Assembly (NCBI RefSeq): GCF_017744695.1 | Contig: NZ_JAGIAS010000007.1 | Coordinates: 186,001 to 250,000 of the forward strand | DNA: 64,000 bases | Source: Dyadobacter sp. | Lineage (GTDB): Bacteria > Bacteroidota > Bacteroidia > Cytophagales > Spirosomataceae | Reading direction: 5' to 3' | In this document: positions 34,393 through 43,584 of the stretch, one piece after another | Position numbering within the stretch: position 1 is the first letter of the stretch | How the letters are laid out: each line of letters begins with the position of its first letter | The notes under the pieces: model-generated | Told to the model about the DNA's origin: nothing | Database searches by the model: none | What the model saw: the letters and a program-made list of their open reading frames with translations, nothing else | Translations under genes and position numbers: made by a program

Positions 34393-36108
34393 CTATTCCA
34401 CCCAGGACTTCACATCGTCCAGCAGAGGCATTTTTTCATCTATTTTGAGCTTCTTGCGCATCCCTCCCAAATCATTGAAAATCTTGTTCGGATTTGCACT
34501 TTTCAGTTGCTCGATCGTCAGGATATTCATCTTCTGCAACGCCGGTACCCACACTGCGGGTACGCCCGCAGTTACGTAATCCGATTCTTTCGCGATCTCC
34601 GCCTTTTTTTCAGGACGCATTTGCGGGAAGAAAATTACTTCCTGAATGCTGGCGTTGTCCGTAAGCAACATAGTAAGGCGGTCGATACCGATACCGATAC
34701 CTGCGGTTGGCGGCATGCCGTATTCCAGTGAGCGGATAAAGTCATCGTCCATCTCCATGGCCTCGTCGTCGCCCTTTTCTTTCAGGCGAAGCTGATCTTC
34801 AAAGCGCTCTTTCTGCTCGATCGGGTCGTTAAGCTCGGAATAAGCATTGGCTACCTCGCGGCCATTGACAAACAGCTCGAAACGTTCCACCATGCCTTTT
34901 TTGGTGCGGTGCTTCTTAGTCAGCGGCGACATTTCAACCGGGTGATCGATGATGAAAGTAGGTTGGATGATGTTCGATTCCACTTTCTCTCCGAAAATTT
35001 CATCGATCAGCTTGCCTTTGCCCATGCTTTCGTTCACTTCCATTCCCCACGCCCGGCATTGCTCACGGATCGCGACTTCGTCGAGCGCTTCCACGTCGAG
35101 ACCGGTATATTGCTTGATCGCATCGGTGATGCTCAATCTCGGATAAGGGCCTGCAAAATCCAGTTCCACATCCCCGAATTTCGCCTTGGTAGTGCCATTC
35201 ACAGCCAGTGCTACTTTTTCGAGCACTTCCTCGGTCATATTCATCATCCAGAGGTAATCCTTGTAAGCTACATAAAGCTCCACGGTGGTAAACTCCGGAT
35301 TGTGGGTACGGTCCATTCCTTCGTTGCGGAACAGTTTCCCAAACTCATAAACCCCTTCAAAACCACCTACAATGAGGCGTTTCAAATGAAGCTCCGTCGC
35401 GATACGCAGGTACAGGCCCAGGTCGAGCGCGTTGTGGTGCGTCGTGAACGGGCGTGCGGCCGCGCCCCCGTGAATGGATTGCAACACCGGTGTTTCTACT
35501 TCGAGCCAGTTATTGGCATCAAAATATGAGCGCATGGTCGTGATGATCCGGGCGCGTTTGATGAATATATCACGCACTTCCGGGTTCACGATCAGGTCCA
35601 CGTAACGCTGGCGGTAACGCAGTTCCGGATCGGTAAAGCCGTCGTGAACATTTCCATCCTCGTCGCGTTTCACGACCGGCAATGGACGGAGTGATTTGTT
35701 CAATATCTTGAACTCCTGCACGTGCACGGAAATCTCACCGGTTTGGGTAGTGAAAACAAATCCTTGTACGGCGATAATATCACCGATATCGAGCAGTTTC
35801 TTGAAAACGGTGTTGTACAATGTCTTGTCTTCGCCCGGACAGAGATCGTCACGGCGGAAGTACAGCTGGATACGTCCGGTGGCATCCTGAAACTCGGCAA
35901 ATGCAGCGCTTCCCATAATGCGGAAGCCCATGAGCCGGCCGGCCATCGTCACGTTTTTATAGTCGATCTTGTTGTTTTCGTAGTTTTTGAGAATGTCGGC
36001 CGCGTAGGCGTTTACGACAAATTCTTCCGCTGGATAAGGCTCAATGCCCATTCGCATGAGTTCCTCGCGTTTTTGACGGCGCAGTATTTCCTGTTCGCTC
36101 AGTAGCAT
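34393..36108 (-). CDS. lysS: Lysyl-tRNA synthetase (class II)
   Basis: A 571-residue class II aminoacyl-tRNA synthetase. The N-terminal OB-fold contains GRLMGFRIMGSAAFAEFQD. Motif 1 lies near EVETPVLQSIHGGAAARPF, motif 2 at KLFRNEGMDRTHNPEFTTVE and motif 3 at GMPPTAGIGIGIDRL. The enzyme is about 65 residues longer than the usual bacterial length of about 500. The extension (PALQKMNILTIEQLKSANPN onward) looks like a small helical domain and is probably a lineage feature. Complete and monocistronic. Confidence 0.96.
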   Translation of the reverse strand: MLLSEQEILRRQKREELMRMGIEPYPAEEFVVNAYAADILKNYENNKIDYKNVTMAGRLMGFRIMGSAAFAEFQDATGRIQLYFRRDDLCPGEDKTLYNTVFKKLLDIGDIIAVQGFVFTTQTGEISVHVQEFKILNKSLRPLPVVKRDEDGNVHDGFTDPELRYRQRYVDLIVNPEVRDIFIKRARIITTMRSYFDANNWLEVETPVLQSIHGGAAARPFTTHHNALDLGLYLRIATELHLKRLIVGGFEGVYEFGKLFRNEGMDRTHNPEFTTVELYVAYKDYLWMMNMTEEVLEKVALAVNGTTKAKFGDVELDFAGPYPRLSITDAIKQYTGLDVEALDEVAIREQCRAWGMEVNESMGKGKLIDEIFGEKVESNIIQPTFIIDHPVEMSPLTKKHRTKKGMVERFELFVNGREVANAYSELNDPIEQKERFEDQLRLKEKGDDEAMEMDDDFIRSLEYGMPPTAGIGIGIDRLTMLLTDNASIQEVIFFPQMRPEKKAEIAKESDYVTAGVPAVWVPALQKMNILTIEQLKSANPNKIFNDLGGMRKKLKIDEKMPLLDDVKSWVE

Positions 36109-36157
36109 CTTACAGCAATGGATTGGTAAATGGAAGTAGGTATTCCAAAAGAGTGCG

Positions 36158-36165
36158 CAAAACTA
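36158..36165 (-). promoter_or_regulatory. lysS -7 promoter box
   Basis: The minus strand reads TAGTTTTG followed by C, 50 nt before the lysS start, matching TAnnTTTG. The -33 element is not clear. Confidence 0.45.
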
Positions 36166-36319
36166 CTACATTTTGTCCTGAATAGCGAGTAAAGCGGCCG
36201 TTAAGATACTGCAATGGCCGGTGGGACATTATTTCTGGCACGCTATTAATGTCTTGCTTATATTGTAGATCGGAGCGAATTGTTCCTATTTCATCAACAG
36301 CGATAAACCTCTTCGTTAG

Positions 36320-38821
36320 ATGTCTCAGAAGGTCTTAAAAATCATTGGTATCGTCGCTCTGGTTTGCGCTTTACTTTTCGGGGCTGTGGAACTCTGGGTT
36401 TATAAGAACAGGGATGAGCTCTTTCTGAAGGCAAAGGAGCTGATCAATGAAAACCTTAACGGAAACCTTGAAATAGCTGATTTTAAATTCAGGCCATTCT
36501 ACGGCGGGTTGGGACTGAACTTCACATTATACGACGTAAAGCTGACCGACACGCTGTACAACGTTCACCATAAACCGTTTCTTGAGGCTGGTAAAATCCA
36601 CGTCGCGCTCGATCTCCAGCGCGTCCTGTCAGGCGACGTACAGGTAAAAAACCTGGTGTTGGAAGACGGTGCCCTCAAAATGTTTGTTCAGCGAAATGGG
36701 TATTCCAATGCTTCCATTTTCAAATCCGAAGCGCAAAAGAAAAAGGGGCAGCAAAAAAAGGACCCGAACGAGATTCTCAAAAAGCTAGGGAACATCCGCT
36801 TTCTCAACTTCGCTGTTGCGTATTCCGACTCGGTGAAGGAAAAATATTACGGGGCGCTTTTTCACGATGCGACGAATATCATTGAGCGGACCGATTCGAG
36901 CACGAATGCCAGTTTTACCGGCGCTGTGCTTTTCAATGGGTTGACATTCAGGGTTGAAAAGGGTGGTTTTTTGATGAACCAGGAAACGACGCTCGCTTTG
37001 GCATTGGGTTATGATGAGGGTGAAAAGAAGCTGAAAATTTATCCTTCAACCCTCGAAAGCGCAACGCACGACAAGATCGGAATTAATGGCGTCTTCGATT
37101 TTTCGGATACCATCAAAGTATTCCACCTCAATTTCGATGCAAAGGGAATCGCGGTGAAAAATGCATTGCCTTTGCTGAACCAACGGCTGCAAAAGCAGAT
37201 TGACTCGATCGGGATCCAGACGAATGTGGATACGCAGGTCAAGGTCGCCGGGATTTTGGGTCGGCCGGGGCTCAAACCGCAGGTAGATGTGCATTTTGAA
37301 ACAGACACTTTCCGGTATAACCTGCCGGTAGGTGTCCTGCGCAAAATGAAGGCCTCTGGTACGTTTACCAACAGGGCAGACACGACCAAACTGGCCGACG
37401 TCTTCAATTCGAGGCTGATAGCGCCCAAGATCACGGGCTTTTTTGAGACCATACCATTTGCATTCAAGCTGGTTGTCAATAACTTCCGAAATCCGCGGGC
37501 CGATATAGACGGTCGCATCGAAGCCGATTCAACCAATATGGGCGCGTTGCTGGATCCCGGACGTTATCGTTTCAAAAACGGCTCTGCGAGGATTGACTTT
37601 CATTTCAGCGGCAACCTGAGAAAGTTCTATAATGCCAGTAAGGACAATTTTGACGGTAAAGTATCGGGCAGGATTTCGCTCAAAAACATCGCGATGGATT
37701 ATCTTCCCCAAAAGGTAAGGGTCAGTAAAATCAACGGCGATCTGACGTTCAATGAAAAAGTGATGGTGATGCCTAATCTGCGGTTTTACGACGGGCAGAA
37801 CATGCTGTTTGTACGCGGGACATTGCTGGACCTTATTCCCTACCTCTTTGGCTCGCCCAAGCCGCTGCGCGCGAACGTGGATATCAATATTCCCGACTGG
37901 CAACTCAACTGGCTGGAAACATTACTGGCCGCAAAAGGTAACAGCAAGCCCAAAGCCAGGAAATCGCTCAAACTTTCTGAATTGCTCGATAATGCAATCG
38001 ATAAGATGGAAATCGTAGCTAAGCTCGACGCCAGGAGGTTACAGTACCGACATTTTACGGGGCACGACGTGAAAGGCCAGCTCAGAATCACTAACAATGA
38101 AGTGCACATCGAGTACTTTACCTTAAAAGCATTCGGGGGAGGAAATGTCCGGCTCTCCGGTGAAATGGATAATGCGGGATCAGGGAAACTACCGCATATG
38201 GCCGTCCGCGGAAAGATCGCGAATGCGGATGTACATTCCGTTTTTTACTCCTTCGACAATTTTGGCCAAAAAACGCTGACGCATCAAAACCTGAAAGGCC
38301 TGCTCAACACCGATTTTAACTTTGAATCTACCCTTAACAATAATGTGAAGCTGGTACCAGCGAGCATGAAAGGTTTGCTGAGGATCGATTTGACGAATGC
38401 TTACATTATCAACTTCGAGCCGTTTATGAAGATGAAAAAGTTGATTTTCAAAAGGCGGAATTTCGAACGCGTCAAATTTGCCCCGATCCGTAACGATTTC
38501 AGACTCAATGGACAGGAGGTAGAAATAGCGCCGATGGAAATTGAATCCAACGTACTGACGCTCTATATTGACGGCATTTACAGTTTCGGGAATAAAACCG
38601 ACATCAACATTCAGATTCCGCTTAGTAACCTGAAAAAGCGCGACTCAACCTACGTTTTGGATCCCAACAATCCCGAAAAGCGGGAAGGTTCTAAAATATT
38701 CCTCAGGGCGGTCGATGAAAACGGAGAGGTGAATATCAAACTCGCCTTCCGCAGAAAAAAGAAGGATAAGTCTAAGGACGACGAGTCTGAGGTCAAAAAA
38801 TTGGAAGATATCGAGCGATGA
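36320..38821 (+). CDS. AsmA-like envelope protein
   Basis: An 833-residue protein with an N-terminal membrane anchor (IIGIVALVCALLFGAVELWV). Long beta-rich repeats in the AsmA/TamB style follow, such as GNLEIADFKFRPFYGGLGLNF, KVSGRISLKNIAMDYLP and RLSGEMDNAGSGKLPHMAVRG. The C-terminus is highly charged. AsmA-like proteins are thought to act as bridges for phospholipids between the two membranes. The gene is monocistronic and its 3' end faces the response regulator with a 3-nt gap. Family by pattern; function inferred. Confidence 0.78.
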   Translation: MSQKVLKIIGIVALVCALLFGAVELWVYKNRDELFLKAKELINENLNGNLEIADFKFRPFYGGLGLNFTLYDVKLTDTLYNVHHKPFLEAGKIHVALDLQRVLSGDVQVKNLVLEDGALKMFVQRNGYSNASIFKSEAQKKKGQQKKDPNEILKKLGNIRFLNFAVAYSDSVKEKYYGALFHDATNIIERTDSSTNASFTGAVLFNGLTFRVEKGGFLMNQETTLALALGYDEGEKKLKIYPSTLESATHDKIGINGVFDFSDTIKVFHLNFDAKGIAVKNALPLLNQRLQKQIDSIGIQTNVDTQVKVAGILGRPGLKPQVDVHFETDTFRYNLPVGVLRKMKASGTFTNRADTTKLADVFNSRLIAPKITGFFETIPFAFKLVVNNFRNPRADIDGRIEADSTNMGALLDPGRYRFKNGSARIDFHFSGNLRKFYNASKDNFDGKVSGRISLKNIAMDYLPQKVRVSKINGDLTFNEKVMVMPNLRFYDGQNMLFVRGTLLDLIPYLFGSPKPLRANVDINIPDWQLNWLETLLAAKGNSKPKARKSLKLSELLDNAIDKMEIVAKLDARRLQYRHFTGHDVKGQLRITNNEVHIEYFTLKAFGGGNVRLSGEMDNAGSGKLPHMAVRGKIANADVHSVFYSFDNFGQKTLTHQNLKGLLNTDFNFESTLNNNVKLVPASMKGLLRIDLTNAYIINFEPFMKMKKLIFKRRNFERVKFAPIRNDFRLNGQEVEIAPMEIESNVLTLYIDGIYSFGNKTDINIQIPLSNLKKRDSTYVLDPNNPEKREGSKIFLRAVDENGEVNIKLAFRRKKKDKSKDDESEVKKLEDIER

Positions 38822-38824
38822 CGG

Positions 38825-39535
38825 TTACTCCCGCTCGTTGCTGAACATGTAGCCTACTCCCTTCAACGTTTTGATATAATTGTCGCCGAGCTTCTCGCGC
38901 AACTTGCGGATATGCACATCCACAGTCCGTTCGAGTACATAAATGTCTGCACCCCAGATCTTTTGCAAAAGCTCGTCACGGCTGAAAACCTTGTTAGGCG
39001 TTTGCGCGAGGAAGAACAGCAATTCAAATTCCTTTTTAGGCAAAACAGTCGACTTCTCTCCGCCCTGGGTGACCGTATAGTTCTTCCGGTTGATTGACAG
39101 ATCGAGGATTTCGATGGTATCACCCGACTCCGCTTTTTGCGCTTCGCGGCGGAACAGGGCATTGATACGGCTCATCAATGCACGTGGCTTGATAGGCTTC
39201 GTAATATAGTCGTCGGCACCTACCTCGAACGCCGCTACCTCCGAGTACTCCTCGGAACGGGCAGTCAGAAACAGAATGTAGGTGTTCTTGATATCGGGGT
39301 TCTGACGGAGGATCCTGCCGGTTTCGATGCCGTCGAGTTGAGGCATCATGATATCGAGGAGGATGAGGTCCGGCACGAATGCTTTGGCGATGTCGATGGC
39401 CTTCTTGCCATTGGAAGCGGTTAACACCGAATAGCCTTCCTTGGTTAAGTTATATTCTAGCAATTCAACTATGTCGGAATCGTCGTCAACTACCAGTACT
39501 TTCGGAGCCGAGTTTGCAGATTTAGCAGTGCTCAT
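38825..39535 (-). CDS. OmpR/PhoB-type response regulator
   Basis: A 236-residue regulator. The receiver domain has the acidic pocket VVDDDSDIVELL, the phospho-acceptor Asp in LILLDIMMPQLDG, LFLTARSEE and the conserved Lys in DDYITKPIKP. The C-terminal winged helix has LPKKEFELLFFLAQTPNKVF and RTVDVHIRKLREKLGD. No histidine kinase is adjacent, so it is an orphan or pairs with a distant kinase. A palindrome lies upstream at 39572-39586. Confidence 0.94.
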   Translation of the reverse strand: MSTAKSANSAPKVLVVDDDSDIVELLEYNLTKEGYSVLTASNGKKAIDIAKAFVPDLILLDIMMPQLDGIETGRILRQNPDIKNTYILFLTARSEEYSEVAAFEVGADDYITKPIKPRALMSRINALFRREAQKAESGDTIEILDLSINRKNYTVTQGGEKSTVLPKKEFELLFFLAQTPNKVFSRDELLQKIWGADIYVLERTVDVHIRKLREKLGDNYIKTLKGVGYMFSNERE

Positions 39536-39571
39536 TGTTTTGATGATTAAAACACGATTCGAAATTAGCAG

Positions 39572-39586
39572 ATGTGATGTTCACAT
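39572..39586. promoter_or_regulatory. Palindrome upstream of the response regulator
   Basis: ATGTGA, TGT, TCACAT: perfect 6-bp dyad arms, 37 nt before the start codon at 39535. A possible autoregulatory operator. Spacing of 3 rules out a canonical CRP site, which needs 6. Confidence 0.35.
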
Positions 39587-39622
39587 TACATGAGGAAATC
39601 TAATATTAACATAAACATAACA

Positions 39623-40432
39623 TCAGCGAAAAGTAGTTCGATAGACGCCGCCCTGCTCATTGGTGATCAGCATATCGGTATTGTTCAAAAATTCGATGGC
39701 CTCTGTTTGTTTCCTTGAAAAGCGGAAACAGCCCTTTGGTCTACTGAAATCGATGTTGTCACCAGTCGTTTCGAAGAGCAATACTTTTCCATAAGTCAGC
39801 AGTGCGAATGTTTTACCGTCGGGGCTGATGGCTGCGGAGGTAACCTGGGCATTGATGCGTATGCTATCGGTAGCCGTGATGGTATGCTCACCGGTTTGGG
39901 CGGGCAGGCGATACATTTTCACCCATTTGTCCTTGCCCCAGTTTTTCGAAAAAAGGTACAAACTTCCCTGATGATAAAAAAAGGACTCGCAATCGGGGGG
40001 CGCCGACTGGTAACGAAACGTAATGCGCTCGCTGCTATTATTTTCAGGATTGAAGCGGTAGATGTCAAAAACCTTGCGTTGCGAGCCATTGTTCCCGAAA
40101 TCACCGATATAGAGATTGCCGTTGTCGTCGTGCGTCAGGTCTTCCCAGTCGATGTTTCCGGCGTTGGGAACGGCTTTTGTATCGAGGAGTTTGCCGTCCA
40201 GGTCAAAAAGGTAAAGCTCCGGTTTGCCGCCGCTGTCGTTATGCGTCCAGAATGTACCGGGCTGCTTTCCACTGGCCAGTCCCGAACTTTCCGAGGCTAC
40301 CGCCGGAAGCTTTCCTATTTTGCTATTTTTGTAATGCGCTTTAACTTTCTTAAAATCATTGGTTCTGTGATCGGGTTGACAGGTACAGAACACGGTTTTG
40401 ACCGCTAACCACAGATATATCAACTTGTTCAT
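39623..40432 (-). CDS. Beta-propeller-like lipoprotein, unknown function
   Basis: About 269 residues from the ATG at 40432. This start gives a short signal ending in a lipobox-like TVFC; an upstream ATG at 40516 would add 28 residues with no signal. The body has repeated strands typical of a beta-propeller: FWTHNDSGGKPELYLFDLDG, NIDWEDLTHDDNGNLYIGDF, CESFFYHQGSLYLFSKNW and AAISPDGKTFALLTYG. The NDSGG and DWED signatures occur in Bacteroidota proteins annotated only as hypothetical. The start codon interlocks with the divergent transporter's start. Confidence 0.68.
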   Translation of the reverse strand: MNKLIYLWLAVKTVFCTCQPDHRTNDFKKVKAHYKNSKIGKLPAVASESSGLASGKQPGTFWTHNDSGGKPELYLFDLDGKLLDTKAVPNAGNIDWEDLTHDDNGNLYIGDFGNNGSQRKVFDIYRFNPENNSSERITFRYQSAPPDCESFFYHQGSLYLFSKNWGKDKWVKMYRLPAQTGEHTITATDSIRINAQVTSAAISPDGKTFALLTYGKVLLFETTGDNIDFSRPKGCFRFSRKQTEAIEFLNNTDMLITNEQGGVYRTTFR

Positions 40433-41645
40433 GAATTCAACGTTGCGTCCTCTTCCAAACAAAGATAGCGAAACCCCCGTGTACTTAAAGATCGCCAGCT
40501 CGCTCGTGGCGCTCATTGCAACGGTGTATATCCTCTACGTACTTCGCGAAACGATCATCCCGCTGGCATTCTCGATTTTACTGGCAATTCTCCTGCACCC
40601 GGTTTGCGCATGGCTCGAAGTGCGGAAAGTGCCGCGGATCGGGGCTATTTTGCTGAGTATTCTGGCGCTGTTTACCGTACTTGTGATCCTTGTTTACGTC
40701 GTTTCAATGCAGATAGGCAGCTTTGCTGAAGAGCTTCCCCGCATTACCGAAAAAGCGGAGGCAATCCTGGACGAAACGCTGACGATGGGCGAACGCTACC
40801 TGAATATCAGCCGCACCCAGCAGGTAAGCGAGGCAAAGAAATACCTGATTAATGCATTGAGTGAGGGCCGTGCTGTGCTGCTCAACACATTGGTGACCAC
40901 AACCGGTGCCATTTCCACATTTGTGCTGATTCCGTTGTACATATTCTTTTTCCTCCTCTACCGCGACTTTTTCAGGATGTTTGTCCACAAAGCCATTCGC
41001 AGCGTTCCGAATGAGGAGTTGAATGTACTGTTGAAGAAAATTTACGAAGTGATCCAGAGCTATCTCTCCGGTCTGTTCCTGGTGATCCTGATTGTGGGCG
41101 TGCTCAACAGTGTCGGATTGCTGTTTTTGGGCGTTCCGCACGCGATATTTTTCGGGTTTTTGGCAGGGTTCCTGATATTGATACCCTACATCGGCATCCT
41201 GATCGGCTCCATATTGCCGGCATTGCTGAGCATTGTCACCATGGATTCGCCCTGGTACGCGCTGGGGGTGATAGGTGTCATGAGCTTTGTACAGTTTCTG
41301 GAAGGTAACTTTATCACGCCGCACATTGTGGGCTCGAAGGTGAGCGTCAACCCGCTGGCGGCTATCGTTGCATTGTTTTTAGGCGGCCAGCTTTGGGGAC
41401 TTTCCGGTTTGATCCTCGCCTTGCCCGTTACCGCGATCCTTAAAGTGATTATGGACAGCATTCCAAGCCTCGAACCTTACGGATTCCTGCTGGGAGAGCC
41501 TGTGCACGAGGTAGCGGAAGAAAAGGCCGATTTAGCCAGAGAACAGGCAGTAGCAAAAGAATTCAAGAAAAAGCCTTATCGCAGGCACCGCAATAGGCCG
41601 AAGAAAAAACCGGAAGGTGGCGCCCCTCCTGCATCGGCTGACTGA
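40431..41645 (+). CDS. AI-2E family transporter (PerM-type)
   Basis: A 404-residue membrane protein starting at the ATG at 40431. It has about eight membrane spans and the AI-2E/PerM core: YVLRETIIPLAFSILLAI, the long amphipathic middle (EELPRITEKAEAILDETL), GFLAGFLILIPYIGILIGS and FVQFLEGNFITPHIVGSKVS. Members have been linked to autoinducer-2 export or Na+/H+ exchange, and the substrate here is unknown. The C-terminal 50 residues are Lys/Arg-rich. Start codon and that of the opposite lipoprotein gene share bases. Confidence 0.9.
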   Translation: MNSTLRPLPNKDSETPVYLKIASSLVALIATVYILYVLRETIIPLAFSILLAILLHPVCAWLEVRKVPRIGAILLSILALFTVLVILVYVVSMQIGSFAEELPRITEKAEAILDETLTMGERYLNISRTQQVSEAKKYLINALSEGRAVLLNTLVTTTGAISTFVLIPLYIFFFLLYRDFFRMFVHKAIRSVPNEELNVLLKKIYEVIQSYLSGLFLVILIVGVLNSVGLLFLGVPHAIFFGFLAGFLILIPYIGILIGSILPALLSIVTMDSPWYALGVIGVMSFVQFLEGNFITPHIVGSKVSVNPLAAIVALFLGGQLWGLSGLILALPVTAILKVIMDSIPSLEPYGFLLGEPVHEVAEEKADLAREQAVAKEFKKKPYRRHRNRPKKKPEGGAPPASAD

Positions 41646-41654
41646 AATGCCTGG

Positions 41655-42137
41655 CTATTTTTGCACAGCCACTTTCTCCACACTGATACCCACACTGATG
41701 ATAAACGGCAGCGGGTTTTGGCGCATAGACTGTGAGATCGTAAACGTGTAGGTTCCTGAACGTGGAAAACGATAATTTTTCAGGAAAGGAATTTTATGGT
41801 CGAACAAGTCGCCCAGGCCGTGGCCATAGGGCTTGCCGGTGGTTTCGTTGGAAATAAAAACCTCTTCCAGGGTATTGGAAATGACCTTTCCGTCGGGCCC
41901 GGCGAAGTTGCGGGTGATGTAGAGGTTGTAGTAGGGATATTGCAATGCATTCCGCAGCACGTAATACAGGTTGTAGGCCTGCGTAGTGTCGGTAATCTCT
42001 ACCTTAAAAGAAGGCTTGTTCTTAATATACCAGAGTCCGTCATCAATATCCTCGTGGGCTTTGTAGACGACATTTTTATCACAACCTGATAAAAGGGACA
42101 CAAAAAAAACGACGACAGCCAGCCGGGAGAACTTCAT
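41655..42137 (-). CDS. gldH: Gliding motility lipoprotein GldH
   Basis: A 160-residue lipoprotein when started at the ATG at 42137, giving LAVVVFFVSLLSGC with the lipobox Cys. The body matches GldH: ALQYPYYNLYITRNFAGPDG, GHGLGDLFDHKIPFL and RFPRSGTYTFTISQSMR. GldH is needed for gliding in Flavobacterium johnsoniae. In non-gliding Bacteroidota it persists as an envelope lipoprotein. It is the last gene of a four-gene minus-strand run. Confidence 0.9.
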   Translation of the reverse strand: MKFSRLAVVVFFVSLLSGCDKNVVYKAHEDIDDGLWYIKNKPSFKVEITDTTQAYNLYYVLRNALQYPYYNLYITRNFAGPDGKVISNTLEEVFISNETTGKPYGHGLGDLFDHKIPFLKNYRFPRSGTYTFTISQSMRQNPLPFIISVGISVEKVAVQK

Positions 42138-42183
42138 GAAAGACTCTGATATGTTGAAATGCAAAAGTACCTGTTTATCGTTT

Positions 42184-42684
42184 TTATAAACTGGTTTGCT
42201 CCGTAAAATAACGGCTCAGCCATGAATTCGATGCCGGGATTCTCCAACGGCTCATCCACTGAGCCTTGGTAGCCACCTGGTTATCGAAAATAGTGGTGGT
42301 CGGCAGGATCGTTTCGTTGATCACAGCCTGCTTGATCTTCGGTACCGGGATGGTTTTGACGTGGCCGTTCTCGTCGACGTATGCAAGCGAGCGGTCGAAG
42401 AAATCGATATTCATCCGCTGCCCGATTTCTTGCAGCCAATGTACCGACTTGTCGATCGAACAACCGCTGGGCAGCTCGTCGCGTTCATCCACGGCGATTA
42501 CGATGAAGCGGTGTTCGAATATCTTTCCGGAAGCCGTGAGCGGTTTGCCGTGTGCTTCCCAGGTGTCCAGTGAAGCTTTCAGGGTTTCTGTAATAATTCC
42601 TGTTTCTTCCGAGGTGAGTTCCCGATTGGCCTGGTAAACCCAGACCCGGGATTGAAAATCGATATCACTAAAAGGGATGTACAT
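42184..42684 (-). CDS. Conserved Bacteroidota protein of unknown function
   Basis: A 166-residue soluble protein (MYIPFSDIDFQSRVWVYQAN, FEHRFIVIAVDERDELPSGC, SIDKSVHWLQEIG). Close relatives are often annotated as ABC transporter ATPase, but no Walker A or Walker B motif is visible, so that name is not supported. It sits between the CCG Fe-S protein and gldH, a neighbourhood seen in many Bacteroidota. Function unknown. Confidence 0.78.
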   Translation of the reverse strand: MYIPFSDIDFQSRVWVYQANRELTSEETGIITETLKASLDTWEAHGKPLTASGKIFEHRFIVIAVDERDELPSGCSIDKSVHWLQEIGQRMNIDFFDRSLAYVDENGHVKTIPVPKIKQAVINETILPTTTIFDNQVATKAQWMSRWRIPASNSWLSRYFTEQTSL

Positions 42685-42774
42685 GGTTAAAAAGGGTTAA
42701 ATGCCGGTCAAACGGTTTACTGTATGAGTATTCTAAAACAACCGTGCTAGCGGCATAGTTCTCAAAATAGTTGG

Positions 42775-43572
42775 TTACAAACCTTTCGCCTGGGCAATCA
42801 GCTCGGCCAGGTCGTATACTTTCACTGACTGTTCTTTTTCTTTGTTTTTGATACCGTCGGTCATCATTACCATACAAAACGGGCAAGCCACGGCAATCGT
42901 ATCGGCACCCGTCTGCAAGGCTTCCTCGATCCGTTCGATATTCACGTCTTTTCTGCCGGGTTCAGGCTCTTTGAACATCTGCCCGCCACCTGCTCCGCAG
43001 CATAAGCCCTTGGTGCGGCAACGCTTCATCTCGACCAGATCCGCGTCCAGCGCTTCCAGTACATGCCGGGGCGCCTCGTATACATCGTTCGCACGGCCAA
43101 GGTAACACGAATCGTGGAAAGTGATTTTCTTTCCTTTGAATACCTCGCCTCCCTGCAAGCGTACGCGGCCCGCGTCGATCAGCTGTTGAAGGTATTCCGA
43201 ATGGTGCAGTACCTCGTAGTTACCACCCAATGCAGGATATTCATTTTTAAGTGTATTAAAGCAATGCGGGCAGGCCGTGACGATCTTTTTTACGTTATAC
43301 ATATCCAAAACCTGGATATTCGACATCGCCAGCATCTGGAAGGTAAACTCGTTGCCTGCACGTCGCGCCGGATCGCCGGTACAGCTCTCCTCAGTCCCGA
43401 GCACCGCGAACTTCACGCCGGCACTGTTAAGAATTTTTACAAAAGCGACCGTCACCTTTTTGTAGCGGTCGTCGAACGACCCGGCGCAGCCTACCCAGAA
43501 CAAAACTTCGGGAGTCTCGTTGTTTGCCGCCATTTCGGCCATCGTAGGCACCCGATATGCGATCTCACTCAT
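42775..43572 (-). CDS. CCG-domain (HdrB-like) Fe-S protein
   Basis: A 265-residue protein with two cysteine-rich CCG-type domains: FWVGCAGSFDDR and CPHCFNTLKNEYP in the first, FHDSCYLGRANDVYEAPR and GLCCGAGGGQMF plus ACPFCMVMMTDG in the second. These domains bind noncubane 4Fe-4S clusters in HdrB, GlpC and LutA relatives. It follows the membrane-bound 4Fe-4S protein by 12 nt and should form a complex with it. Electron donor and acceptor are unknown. Confidence 0.9.
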   Translation of the reverse strand: MSEIAYRVPTMAEMAANNETPEVLFWVGCAGSFDDRYKKVTVAFVKILNSAGVKFAVLGTEESCTGDPARRAGNEFTFQMLAMSNIQVLDMYNVKKIVTACPHCFNTLKNEYPALGGNYEVLHHSEYLQQLIDAGRVRLQGGEVFKGKKITFHDSCYLGRANDVYEAPRHVLEALDADLVEMKRCRTKGLCCGAGGGQMFKEPEPGRKDVNIERIEEALQTGADTIAVACPFCMVMMTDGIKNKEKEQSVKVYDLAELIAQAKGL

Positions 43573-43584
43573 ATTATTGATGCT

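Noticed and set aside
39572..39586. CRP-type operator
   Set aside because: The half-sites are separated by 3 nt rather than 6, and no CRP-dependent context is known here.
42184..42684. ABC transporter ATPase
   Set aside because: No Walker A, Walker B or signature motif in the 166 residues.
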